A stretch of DNA of 64,000 bases, taken from the NCBI RefSeq assembly GCF_039062465.1, contig NZ_JBCLNF010000004.1, forward strand, positions 134,643-198,642. Direction: 5' to 3'. Shown piece by piece: positions 24,788 to 32,009 of the stretch (its first letter is position 1; each line of letters opens with the position of its first letter). The notes beneath the pieces were generated by a model. It did no database searches and was not told the DNA's origin. It saw only the letters and a program-made list of their open reading frames with translations. This DNA comes from Parolsenella sp958406235 (lineage in GTDB: Bacteria > Actinomycetota > Coriobacteriia > Coriobacteriales > Atopobiaceae). Position numbers and translations under genes: made by a program.

Positions 24788-26407
24788 ATGACCAGCGCCA
24801 CCACCCTGCTCGAGCTCTGCGACCTGCTCGATGCCAACGATATTCTCGTAAGCGGCATTCCCGAGGAGGCAGACACGAATGTGACCGGAGCCGCCTGCGA
24901 CTCGCGCTGCGTCCACGAGGGCAACGTCTTCTTCTGCAAGGGACGTGCCTTCAAGCCCGCCTTCCTCACCTCTGCCCTCGAGACGGGCGCCGTCGCCTAC
25001 ATCTGCGACCCGGACCACGCCGAGGAGCTCACTGCCACCGCGCCTTCCGCACCCGCGATTGTGACCAGCGACATGCGCCGCGCCATGGCCCTCGTCTCCG
25101 CCGCCGCCTTTGGCAGGCCCGACCTCGACGTCCCCCAGATTGGTATCACGGGAACCAAGGGCAAGTCGACCACCGCGTACATGCTGCGCTACATCATCGA
25201 CGCCGAGAACGGCGAGAAGACCTGCGGCATCATCGGTTCAATCGACACCTATGACGGCGCGGAGGACATCGAGTCCACCAACACCACGCCCGAGGCACCC
25301 GACCTCTGGCGCCACCTCGCCAACGCCCGCGAGCATGACCTCTCCGCCATGGTGATGGAGATCTCGAGCCAGGCGCTCAAGTATGACCGCAGCCTCGGCC
25401 TCTCGCTCGACGTCGCGGCGTTCCTCAACATCGGCGCGGACCACATCTCCGCCGTCGAGCACCCCACCTTCGAGGATTACTTCGCCAGCAAGCTCAAGAT
25501 CTTCTCCCAGTGCGACAACGCCGTGATCAACCTCGGCACCGCCCACCTCGAGCGCGTCCTCGACGCGGCGCGTGCCGCCGGCGTCGAGAGCATCGTCACC
25601 GTCTCGACCTCTGGCGCCGATCCCGTCGAGTGCGGCAGCTGCGACATGGTCTACCCGGACATCTGGGCGACCGACATCAAGCCCCTGGGCACCCAGCTCA
25701 CCTTCGTCGCCCATGGCACGGATGCCCCCGAGGAAGACGGCGAGCGCGTCGAGTGGCAGCTCCCTGTCACCATCAACTTCCCCGGCCTCTTCAACGTGGA
25801 GAACGCCCTCGTCGCCATCGCCTGCGCCAAGCTGCTCGGCGTAAGCGACGCTGCCATCGTAGCGGGCCTCGCCGCCTGTCGCGTTCCCGGCCGCATGGAG
25901 CTCATCGGCAAGCCGGATTCCAAGGTGCTCTGCGTCGTCGACTATGCGCACAACACCCTCTCCTACCAGAAGTTCTTTGCGTCCATGACCGAGGAGTTCC
26001 CTGGCAGGCGCATCATCGCCCTCATCGGGGCGCCCGGCGGCAAGGCGTTCGAGCGCCGTGTCGAACTCCCGCGCGAGGCCGCTCGCTGGGCGTGCCACAT
26101 CGTCACCACCGAGGAGGACCCGGCGCACGACTCGAACGAGGAGATCTGCCGCGAGATGGACGGCAACGTGCCCGAGGGCGCTACGCTCGCCGATGGCATT
26201 CCCGTGACGCACGAGTACGTGCTCGATCGCGAGGAGGCCGTCGCCCGCTGCCTCGACGTCGCGCTCGGCTATGAGGAGCCGTCGCTCGTCTGTCTGCTTG
26301 GCAAGGGCGATGAGACGCTCATCCACCGCGGCGACGAGTTCCAGACGATGGTGCCCGACGGCAAGGCATTCGAGAACGCAGCCGCTGCACGCGGCATCGA
26401 GCTCTAG
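24788..26407 (+). CDS. murE: UDP-N-acetylmuramoyl-tripeptide synthetase (MurE), probably not mDAP-specific
   Basis: The 539-residue Mur ligase adds the third amino acid of the peptidoglycan stem. GITGTKGKSTTAYML is the ATP loop. NTTPEAPDL and EISSQALKYDRS match the central domain. In the C-terminal domain the specificity motif, which is DNPR in enzymes for meso-diaminopimelate, reads EDPA (in TTEEDPAHDS). This is closer to the lysine-type enzymes, so L-Lys or L-Orn is the likely substrate. GGAG precedes the ATG. A HAD gene follows 10 bp later. Confidence 0.92.
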   Translation: MTSATTLLELCDLLDANDILVSGIPEEADTNVTGAACDSRCVHEGNVFFCKGRAFKPAFLTSALETGAVAYICDPDHAEELTATAPSAPAIVTSDMRRAMALVSAAAFGRPDLDVPQIGITGTKGKSTTAYMLRYIIDAENGEKTCGIIGSIDTYDGAEDIESTNTTPEAPDLWRHLANAREHDLSAMVMEISSQALKYDRSLGLSLDVAAFLNIGADHISAVEHPTFEDYFASKLKIFSQCDNAVINLGTAHLERVLDAARAAGVESIVTVSTSGADPVECGSCDMVYPDIWATDIKPLGTQLTFVAHGTDAPEEDGERVEWQLPVTINFPGLFNVENALVAIACAKLLGVSDAAIVAGLAACRVPGRMELIGKPDSKVLCVVDYAHNTLSYQKFFASMTEEFPGRRIIALIGAPGGKAFERRVELPREAARWACHIVTTEEDPAHDSNEEICREMDGNVPEGATLADGIPVTHEYVLDREEAVARCLDVALGYEEPSLVCLLGKGDETLIHRGDEFQTMVPDGKAFENAAAARGIEL

Positions 26408-26417
26408 GGGGATGGAC

Positions 26418-27332
26418 ATGGCTGGTTATCTCACGTTTCCGGAGCGCCCCACCGGCGAGCTCGCCGAGCGCCTGCGCAAGGTCCGCTACGTCATCACGGA
26501 CGCGGACGGCACCATGTTCACGGGCGCCAAGGCCACGGTGAACTCCGCCGGGGAGCCCTGTGCAGACCTCGTTCAGACGTTGGTCGAGCTCACGCGCGCC
26601 GGCGTCTCCGTCATCCCGTGCACCGGCCGCAACCGCGCCATGATCATGGAAGATGCCCGCGTGCTGGGATTTCCCGGTTGGATTGCGGAGATGGGCGGCG
26701 TGGTGTGCACCAAGCAGGCCAGCCAGCCCGAGTGGCACTACTTCTGCGGACGTATGCCGTATGACGAGACCTGCGGCAAGACGCCGCACGACGTGATCTG
26801 GGAGACCGGCGTCATCGATGCGATGCTCGAGCGTTGGCCCGGCCATCTCGAGACCTACCACGACAACGGCATCGGCTTCGAGTACCGCGAGGTCACCATC
26901 GCCATGCGCGGCGACGCGCCCGAGGAGGAGATGCAGGATATGCTCGACCACTGCGGTCTGCCCCTGTACCTTTCCGACAACGGCATGGTCGACCACATCT
27001 CCGGCGAGACGACCCTCAATGTCGACCGCGCGAACCCGCAGGGCATCCACACGTACCACATCACACCTGCCGGCGTGAGCAAGGGCACCGGCATCCTGCG
27101 CTTTATCGAGCTCGCGGGCCTGGCTCCCGAGGAGGTTCTCGGCGCGGGCGACTCCCCGGCAGATTGCGTGATTGCAGACGCCGTGGGCACGTTCCTGTTC
27201 ATGTGCAACGGCCTGAGCCACGATCGCGCGGAGGAGGAGATCTCCGCCCGCGACAACATCCTCGTCTCTACGAAGCGCTCGACCGATGGCTGGGTCGCTG
27301 CCATGCGCGGTCTGCTCGCCGCGAAGGAGTAG
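26418..27332 (+). CDS. HAD-superfamily phosphatase next to murE
   Basis: A 304-residue HAD IIB hydrolase. YVITDADGTMF is motif I, VIPCTGRN motif II, a Lys in VSKGTGIL motif III and GAGDSPADCVIA motif IV. The cap is large. The substrate is unknown; tight coupling to murE might point to a cell-wall sugar or nucleotide phosphate, but this is only inference. The ATG at 26418 is 6 bp after AGGGGG and is preferred over the ATG at 26412, which abuts that site. Confidence 0.85.
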   Translation: MAGYLTFPERPTGELAERLRKVRYVITDADGTMFTGAKATVNSAGEPCADLVQTLVELTRAGVSVIPCTGRNRAMIMEDARVLGFPGWIAEMGGVVCTKQASQPEWHYFCGRMPYDETCGKTPHDVIWETGVIDAMLERWPGHLETYHDNGIGFEYREVTIAMRGDAPEEEMQDMLDHCGLPLYLSDNGMVDHISGETTLNVDRANPQGIHTYHITPAGVSKGTGILRFIELAGLAPEEVLGAGDSPADCVIADAVGTFLFMCNGLSHDRAEEEISARDNILVSTKRSTDGWVAAMRGLLAAKE

Positions 27333-27410
27333 CTACCCGCGCGGGCGCGGGACCGCGCGCATCCATCCGGCCCTGCAACAGCCTGGCGCACGCAACAGCC
27401 CGGCGCGACG

Positions 27411-27444
27411 CGCCGCCAGCGAGCCCATAGCCCCCGTTCTGCCA
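27411..27444. repeat. Left copy of a short repeat flanking the toxin-antitoxin pair
   Basis: CCGCCAGCGAGCCCATAGCC followed by CCCGTTCTGCC recurs on the far side of the toxin-antitoxin genes at 28256-28292 in the same orientation. This copy lies 36 bp past the ParE stop. Confidence 0.65.
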
Positions 27445-27479
27445 CGCCGGCCCTCCGCCATGCTTCTCAGTAGCCGCCG

Positions 27480-27800
27480 CTAGTTCGACCCCGTCTCGAG
27501 CAGAGCCTTCAGGTAGTCGCTCCTAGAACTAAGCACGCGATCGACGAAGACGCTGTCTCCCACCCGATAAAAGGCAAGATAGAAGCCAGCGATCACGAAC
27601 CTGTACGGAGTAGAAATGGGGCTTATCGAAGACAGGGGCGTTCCTGATTCCGGGAAGTCCGCAAGCAACTCCACGCGGGACAGGATCGAATCAATCACCT
27701 TTGACGCCGCGCGCGGGTTCTCGCATTCTTCAGCGAGATAGCTCCATATGCTCTCGAGGTCGCGATTCGCAAGCGGAGAGAAGACGACCCTCTTAGGCAT
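27480..27800 (-). CDS. ParE/RelE-superfamily toxin
   Basis: The 106-residue protein fits the ParE/RelE fold: VVFSPLANRDLESIWSYLAEE helix pair, a central ADFPESGTPL loop and the RFVIAGFYLAFYRVGDSVFVDRVLSSRSDYLK strands. ParE toxins poison gyrase and RelE toxins cut mRNA; which applies here cannot be told. The gene overlaps the upstream antitoxin gene by 8 bp, the usual arrangement. Lower GC than the flanking DNA suggests acquisition. Confidence 0.85.
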   Translation of the reverse strand: MPKRVVFSPLANRDLESIWSYLAEECENPRAASKVIDSILSRVELLADFPESGTPLSSISPISTPYRFVIAGFYLAFYRVGDSVFVDRVLSSRSDYLKALLETGSN

Positions 27801-28056
27801 GGGTCACTTCTCGATTTGAGAAGCGCGAACGGATGTCGTCCATGGATAGCCAGCCGTCGCGCTCGCCAGACGCGCGACCCGCCTCGAGCTCGTTGAACAA
27901 GCTGCTCGCAGCGGACAGGCGATCGTAATCGGCAATATCAAGAATCGCATACCTGCCATGGCCGTTTCTCGTAAGAAAGACCGGCGAGCCCACCTGGACG
28001 TTCGAAAGGACGTCGTTGTAGCTTCTCAAGTCAGACACGGGTTGAATCTTTGGCAT
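27793..28056 (-). CDS. Phd/YefM-type antitoxin
   Basis: The 87-residue protein begins IQPVSDLRSYNDVLSNVQVG and continues VFLTRNGHGRYAILDIADY, the DNA-binding and dimer part of Phd/YefM antitoxins. The rest, rich in charge, should wrap the toxin. Such antitoxins repress their own operon. AAGGAG lies upstream of the ATG. Confidence 0.87.
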   Translation of the reverse strand: MPKIQPVSDLRSYNDVLSNVQVGSPVFLTRNGHGRYAILDIADYDRLSAASSLFNELEAGRASGERDGWLSMDDIRSRFSNREVTHA

Positions 28057-28074
28057 GAGATGCTCCTTCGCTAG

Positions 28075-28105
28075 ATTTTACGAAGTATTCTACATTGAAT
28101 TTTAC
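28075..28105 (-). promoter_or_regulatory. AT-rich promoter/operator of the toxin-antitoxin operon
   Basis: ATTTTAC occurs at 28075-28081 and again at 28099-28105, 24 bp apart, in a sharply AT-rich stretch just upstream of the antitoxin start. The spacing would place two repressor sites on nearly the same DNA face. Confidence 0.4.
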
Positions 28106-28160
28106 AACAACCCATGCATATAAATCCTAGCTACGCGCAGGGCGACACACCCCGAAACGC

Positions 28161-28228
28161 CAACGCCTACCTCTTGTAAGGAATCCGGCCCGATTCTGGC
28201 CCCAAGCCCTTACAAGAGGTAGGCGTTG
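28161..28228. repeat. Perfect 21-bp inverted repeat (long hairpin) upstream of the toxin-antitoxin operon
   Basis: The 21-bp arms at 28161-28181 and 28208-28228 are exact complements, beginning CAACGCCTACCTCTTG, with a 26-bp spacer. It lies in the 486-bp gene-free stretch 28057-28542, between the antitoxin and the alcohol dehydrogenase gene. No T-run follows in either direction, so it is not a normal terminator. Confidence 0.85.
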
Positions 28229-28255
28229 TGCTCTGTCGCGCCGCGCCGCCAGCGA

Positions 28256-28292
28256 CCGCCAGCGAGCCCATAGCCCATAGCCCCGTTCTGCC
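28256..28292. repeat. Right copy of the short repeat flanking the toxin-antitoxin pair
   Basis: This copy matches 27411-27444 but carries an internal doubling of CATAGC. Both copies lie outside genes and bracket the module. Confidence 0.6.
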
Positions 28293-28362
28293 GCGACTCG
28301 GCGTCGGCGAGCCCGCGGACCCACCCCGCGGTCCCCGCGGCGTGCCGGCGCGGTGCCGCAGC

Positions 28363-28402
28363 CGCGGCCGACACGGAGCGCCCGCGGCCGACACGGAGCG
28401 CA
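28363..28402. repeat. 20-bp tandem duplication
   Basis: CGCGGCCGACACGGAGCG is repeated head to tail with period 20 in the gene-free stretch before the alcohol dehydrogenase 3' end. No gene or terminator is visible between 28293 and 28542. Confidence 0.7.
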
Positions 28403-28542
28403 CGCGGTCGGCAAGCGCCCCAGGACATGAGAAGGCCCGGGACGGGCATCGCGGGGCAAGCCATCCGCCGCGCATGGCGCGGGGAGCCTTGCGTGCGACG
28501 CCGTACCGGGCCTCACTCAAGCCAGTTCGCTAGGAAGCGAAA

Positions 28543-29769
28543 TTAGAAATCGATGTCCGTGTCGTAGTAGCAGGCCTTCAGGATCTTCTCGAAGTCGGCG
28601 GCCTTCGTCTCACGCGGGTTCTCCGGCGTGCAGGCGTCCTGCTCGGCGTTCGCGGCGATCTCGGGGAGCTTCGCGAGGAACTCCTCCTCGGAGACCATCT
28701 GCGGGTGCTCGTCGTCGACCTTCACGCCGCCGTTGGCGTAGTCCTTGATGGACTGCGGGATGTTGAGCTGGTCGTTGAGATCGCGGATCTTCTGGACGAG
28801 CGCGGCGATGAGCTCCTCGTTCGTCTCGCCGGGAAGGTGCAGGACCTCCTTGGCAACGTAGGCGTAGCGCTCGGCGGCACGCGGGTCCTTGGAGTTCCAC
28901 TGGATGACCTTGCCGAGGTACATGGCGTTGGCGGCACCGTGGATGATGTGGCCGTTCTCGAAGGCGGCACCGGTCTTGTGGGCCATGGAGTGCACGATGC
29001 CGAGCAGGCCAGAAGAGAAGGCGATGCCGGCGATGCACTGGGCCTCGTGCATGTGCTGACGGGCCTCCTTGTCGCCCTCATAGGACTTCGGGAGCCACTC
29101 GGCGATCTCGCGGATGCCGTGAAGGGCGTTGGCGTCGGTGAACATGGACGCGAACGTGGAGACATAGGCCTCCATGCAGTGCGTCAGGGCATCCATGCCG
29201 GTGTGGGCGCAGAGCTTGGCGGGCATGGAGTAGGTGAGCTCGGGGTCGACGATGGCGACGTCCGGGGTGATGTTGAAGTCGGCGAGCGGGTACTTGATGC
29301 CCTTGGCGTAGTCCGTGATGACGGAGAACGCGGTGACCTCGGTAGCGGTGCCGGAGGTCGAGGAGATGGCGCAGAAGTGGGCCTTCTGGCGCAGCTCGGG
29401 GAAGGAGAACGGCTGAATGATGTTGTCGAAGGACTCCTCGGGATACTCGTAGAAGACCCACATGGCCTTGGCGGCGTCAATCGGGGAGCCACCGCCGAGG
29501 GCGATAATCCAGTCAGGCTGGAACTCGCGCATGGCCTCGGCGCCCTTCATGACCGTCTCGATGGAAGGATCGGACTCGACGCCCTCGAACAGCTTGACCT
29601 CGAAGCCGGCGTCCTCAAGATCCTTCTGGATGTCCTGCAGGAAGCCGCCGCGACGCATGGAGCCGCCGCCGCTGACGATGATGGCCTTGGAGCCCTTGAG
29701 GTTCTTCACCTCGTGACGAGCGCCCTCGCCAAAGTAGAGGTCACGCGGATTGGTAAAACGACCAGCCAT
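28543..29769 (-). CDS. Iron-containing alcohol dehydrogenase
   Basis: A 408-residue group III dehydrogenase. ALGGGSPIDAAKAMW is the NAD(P)-binding glycine stretch. The iron site is seen in CAHTGMDALTHCMEAYVS and in HSMAHKTGAAFENGHIIHGAANA. These reduce aldehydes to alcohols to reoxidise NAD(P)H during fermentation; the N-terminus resembles butanol dehydrogenase-type enzymes. MAGRFTNPRDLYFG at 29769 is the start, with GGAGG upstream. A small hairpin sits 22-39 bp before the start codon. Confidence 0.93.
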   Translation of the reverse strand: MAGRFTNPRDLYFGEGARHEVKNLKGSKAIIVSGGGSMRRGGFLQDIQKDLEDAGFEVKLFEGVESDPSIETVMKGAEAMREFQPDWIIALGGGSPIDAAKAMWVFYEYPEESFDNIIQPFSFPELRQKAHFCAISSTSGTATEVTAFSVITDYAKGIKYPLADFNITPDVAIVDPELTYSMPAKLCAHTGMDALTHCMEAYVSTFASMFTDANALHGIREIAEWLPKSYEGDKEARQHMHEAQCIAGIAFSSGLLGIVHSMAHKTGAAFENGHIIHGAANAMYLGKVIQWNSKDPRAAERYAYVAKEVLHLPGETNEELIAALVQKIRDLNDQLNIPQSIKDYANGGVKVDDEHPQMVSEEEFLAKLPEIAANAEQDACTPENPRETKAADFEKILKACYYDTDIDF

Positions 29770-29790
29770 AACGATCCTCCAAATCAATCT

Positions 29791-29808
29791 CCGGTGGAAT
29801 GCCACCGG
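29791..29808 (-). promoter_or_regulatory. Leader hairpin before the alcohol dehydrogenase
   Basis: CCGGTGG (29791-29797) and CCACCGG (29802-29808) form a perfect 7-bp stem with a 4-base loop, just upstream of the ribosome site in the mRNA leader. Confidence 0.4.
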
Positions 29809-30051
29809 TATCCGACGGCAAGAACCGCCGGCTTTCCCCAGAAGACAGGCGATATCCCCACGCCTGCCACGAATGCGGCGAACGCGAATCCCCTTCGCAT
29901 GGACGCCACAGGGTTAGGTCCGTTCTGATCGAACGCGGCTCTCAATAGGCCACAGTTCGAAGGACTCAACCACGTGGAAGTTTATCCGGCGAGCGGTTTC
30001 TCCAAACGCTGTTTTCCGTAAGCGTGGAGTAATGACCGCCCGCGGAAATTC

Positions 30052-30080
30052 TCAATCCGTCGATTTACAAGACGGATTGA
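30052..30080. promoter_or_regulatory. 10-bp inverted repeat, operator or hairpin
   Basis: TCAATCCGTC (30052-30061) and GACGGATTGA (30071-30080) are perfect complements with a 9-bp AT-rich spacer. It lies about 285 bp upstream of the dehydrogenase start and 100 bp past the aminotransferase stop. No T-run follows. Confidence 0.4.
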
Positions 30081-30143
30081 CCTCGTTCCGGTAGACAATT
30101 AAATGCCAGCTCAAATGGGTTGTTCATTGATTCATGTACAACT

Positions 30144-30165
30144 TTGGACCTCGAACGGGGTCCAA
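30144..30165 (-). terminator. Weak hairpin after the aminotransferase, possible terminator
   Basis: TTGGACC (30144-30150) pairs with GGTCCAA (30159-30165), 13 bp past the stop. The following minus-strand bases AGTTG give no T-run. Confidence 0.3.
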
Positions 30166-30177
30166 GCGGGCTCGACG

Positions 30178-31337
30178 CTACAGGCCAGACTCAGCAATCG
30201 CAGAGACGGCCTCGCGGATGACCGCAGGCGGCTGCACGAGCGCCATACGCACGAAGCCCTCCCCCGCGGGACCGAAGCTGGCACCCGGCGTCACGATGAC
30301 ACCGGCCTTTTCCATAAGCTCTAGCACAAACTGCATCGAATCCGTGCGCCCATGCGGAAGACGCGCCCAGACGAACATCGAGCCATGCGCGTTGGGAGTT
30401 CCCAGCCGATTGATTCCAGGCCATCGCACAGGGCATCACGACGCTCCTGGTAGAGCAGCTCCTGGGTGCGAACGGAATCGCGAGGGCCGTTGAGCGCCGC
30501 GATGGCAGCGTATTGAATGGGCAGGAACATGCCGTAATCGCTCTGGCCACGGAGCTTTCTCGTAGCCGCGATGACATCGGCGCGGCCGATAAGGAAACTC
30601 ACGCGAGCGCCCGTGACGTTGAAGGACTTGGAGAGACTGAAGAACTCGACGCCAACCTCGGCCGCACCGGGATTCTCAAAGAAGCTATGGCCCTCGCCGC
30701 CATCGAAGATGATGTCGCTATAAGCGTTGTCATGGACGATCAGGAGGTCATGGGCGCGGGCAAACTCGATGATCTGGGCATAGTTCTCCGGCGTGCCCAC
30801 CGAACCAACGGGGTTTGCGGGCAGAGAAACCACCATGTACTTCGCACGGTCCGCGACGGCGGGGTCGATGGCGGAGACATCCGGCAGGAAGCCGTTCTCC
30901 TCCGCAAGCGGATAGAAGGCGAGGTCGGCGCCGGCAATAAGGGCAGAGGCGCGGAAGAGCGGATAGCAGGGGTCGGGCACAAGCACGAGGTCGCCCTCGT
31001 CGAGGAGGGCCTCCGCCATGCGACCCATGCCCTCCTGCGTTCCGTTCACACTCATAATCTGATCGGGGGTAAGCCCGGTAACGCCGAAGCGGTCTGCGTA
31101 GTAGTCGATGACGGCCTGGGTGAGCTCGGGAAGATCTGCCAGGGCATACTTCCAGTTCTCGGAATCCTTGGCAGCCTCGACAAGAGCGTTCTTCACGTGC
31201 GCGGGCGGCTCGAAGTCCGGCGTACCCACAGAAAGGTCGATAACCGTGCGGCCCGAAGCCTCGAGCTCGCGGCGGCGAGCGTTGAGCGAGGCAAAGACCT
31301 CGCTGCCGAACCGGTCGAGACGCTTCGAGAACTGCAT
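30178..31337 (-). pseudogene. Class I/II aminotransferase broken by a 1-nt frameshift
   Basis: Two overlapping frames together make one PLP aminotransferase of about 387 residues, like the LL-diaminopimelate or alanine type. The 5' part (31337 to about 30395) has LSVGTPDFEPP, NGTQEG, an altered LPANPVGS and the PLP-Lys motif FSLSKSFNVTGAR. It then reads GWELPT and runs out of frame to a stop at 30321. In the next frame PNAHGSMFVWARLP continues to FVRMALVQPPAVIREAV, ending at 30178. One missing base in the GGGAG tract at about 30394-30398 explains it. It is either a real recent mutation or a base-calling error, because the rest is intact. Confidence 0.85.
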
Positions 31338-31360
31338 GTGAACCTCCGTCGCTGGACACG

Positions 31361-31383
31361 ACGCGCCTTGAGGCGCGTTTTTT
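31361..31383 (+). terminator. Terminator-like hairpin pointing away from the local genes
   Basis: ACGCGCC (31361-31367), loop TTGA, GGCGCGT (31372-31378) and six T form a textbook terminator on the plus strand. All nearby genes are on the minus strand, so it would stop transcription antisense to the aminotransferase. Confidence 0.6.
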
Positions 31384-31424
31384 GTGACCTGCGATTGTAC
31401 GTCGGAGTTCGCCGGACGCTCGGC

Positions 31425-31919
31425 TTATTTCTCAAGACTTTCCAACATCGCAACACAAGCGGCGGAAACGTCGCGGTAGGTGTCATCGAAATTGTGAGTC
31501 CACCAGGGGTCGGCGACGTCGCGCACGGAACCATCGTGCATACGAGCACGAGGACGCAGCGGAGAATCCTCGGGAACGAAGGAGAGGAGCTTCACGCACT
31601 TGCCCTCCGGATCGCCCGAGAAGATGCGGTTAAGATCGCGGCCGTTGCTCGAGTCCATGTAGACGATGTAGTCCCAATCCGCGTATTCGCCGGCCCGAAT
31701 GAGGCGAGCGCGGTGATGTCCCACGGGAACGCCAACCTCATTCAGCTTGTTGACCGTACCGTAGTGAGGCGGATTGCCAAGCTCCTCGTCACACGTGCCG
31801 GCGGAGTCAATCACGAACTCGCCCTCGCGTCCCGCGCGACGGACGAGGTCCTCCATAACGAACTGAGCCATGGTCGAGCGACAGATGTTACCGAGGCAGA
31901 CAAACAGGATGCGATGCAT
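31425..31919 (-). CDS. Low-molecular-weight protein tyrosine phosphatase
   Basis: The 164-residue protein opens with FVCLGNICRSTMAQ, the CX5R(S/T) catalytic loop with nucleophile Cys. It ends with DVADPWWTHNFDDTY, which carries the general-acid Asp. In Gram-positives these enzymes remove phosphate from tyrosine kinases of capsule systems or other targets; no kinase is adjacent. The start at 31919 is 7 bp after GGAG. It lies downstream of sbcC, separated by a type A palindrome. Confidence 0.93.
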   Translation of the reverse strand: MHRILFVCLGNICRSTMAQFVMEDLVRRAGREGEFVIDSAGTCDEELGNPPHYGTVNKLNEVGVPVGHHRARLIRAGEYADWDYIVYMDSSNGRDLNRIFSGDPEGKCVKLLSFVPEDSPLRPRARMHDGSVRDVADPWWTHNFDDTYRDVSAACVAMLESLEK

Positions 31920-31972
31920 GGAGGCACTCCGAGTCTCAGGGTGGGCGGACGGCTGAGCAACCATAGTAACGA

Positions 31973-32007
31973 AAAGGTGACAAAGGGACTGTCCCTTTGT
32001 CACCTTT
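31973..32007. repeat. Type A REP-like palindrome, variant copy 3
   Basis: A perfect 17-bp inverted repeat around a T, with arms AAAGGTGACAAAGGGAC. Here GGTGAC replaces the usual GTTGAC in both arms, a compensated change. It ends 2 bp before the sbcC stop codon. Confidence 0.88.
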
Positions 32008-32009
32008 GG

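Larger units (their letters stand above)
29770..30177. other. 408-bp gene-free stretch upstream of the alcohol dehydrogenase
   Basis: It holds the leader hairpin, an inverted repeat at 30052-30080 and a weak hairpin at 30144-30165 near the 3' end of the aminotransferase. The middle is AT-richer than average and probably holds the dehydrogenase promoter. I see no Rex consensus and no gene. Confidence 0.5.

Noticed and set aside
28127..28520. Arg/Pro/Ala-rich minus-strand open frames upstream of the toxin-antitoxin operon
   Set aside because: They cross the inverted and tandem repeats, have no ribosome site and no family resemblance.
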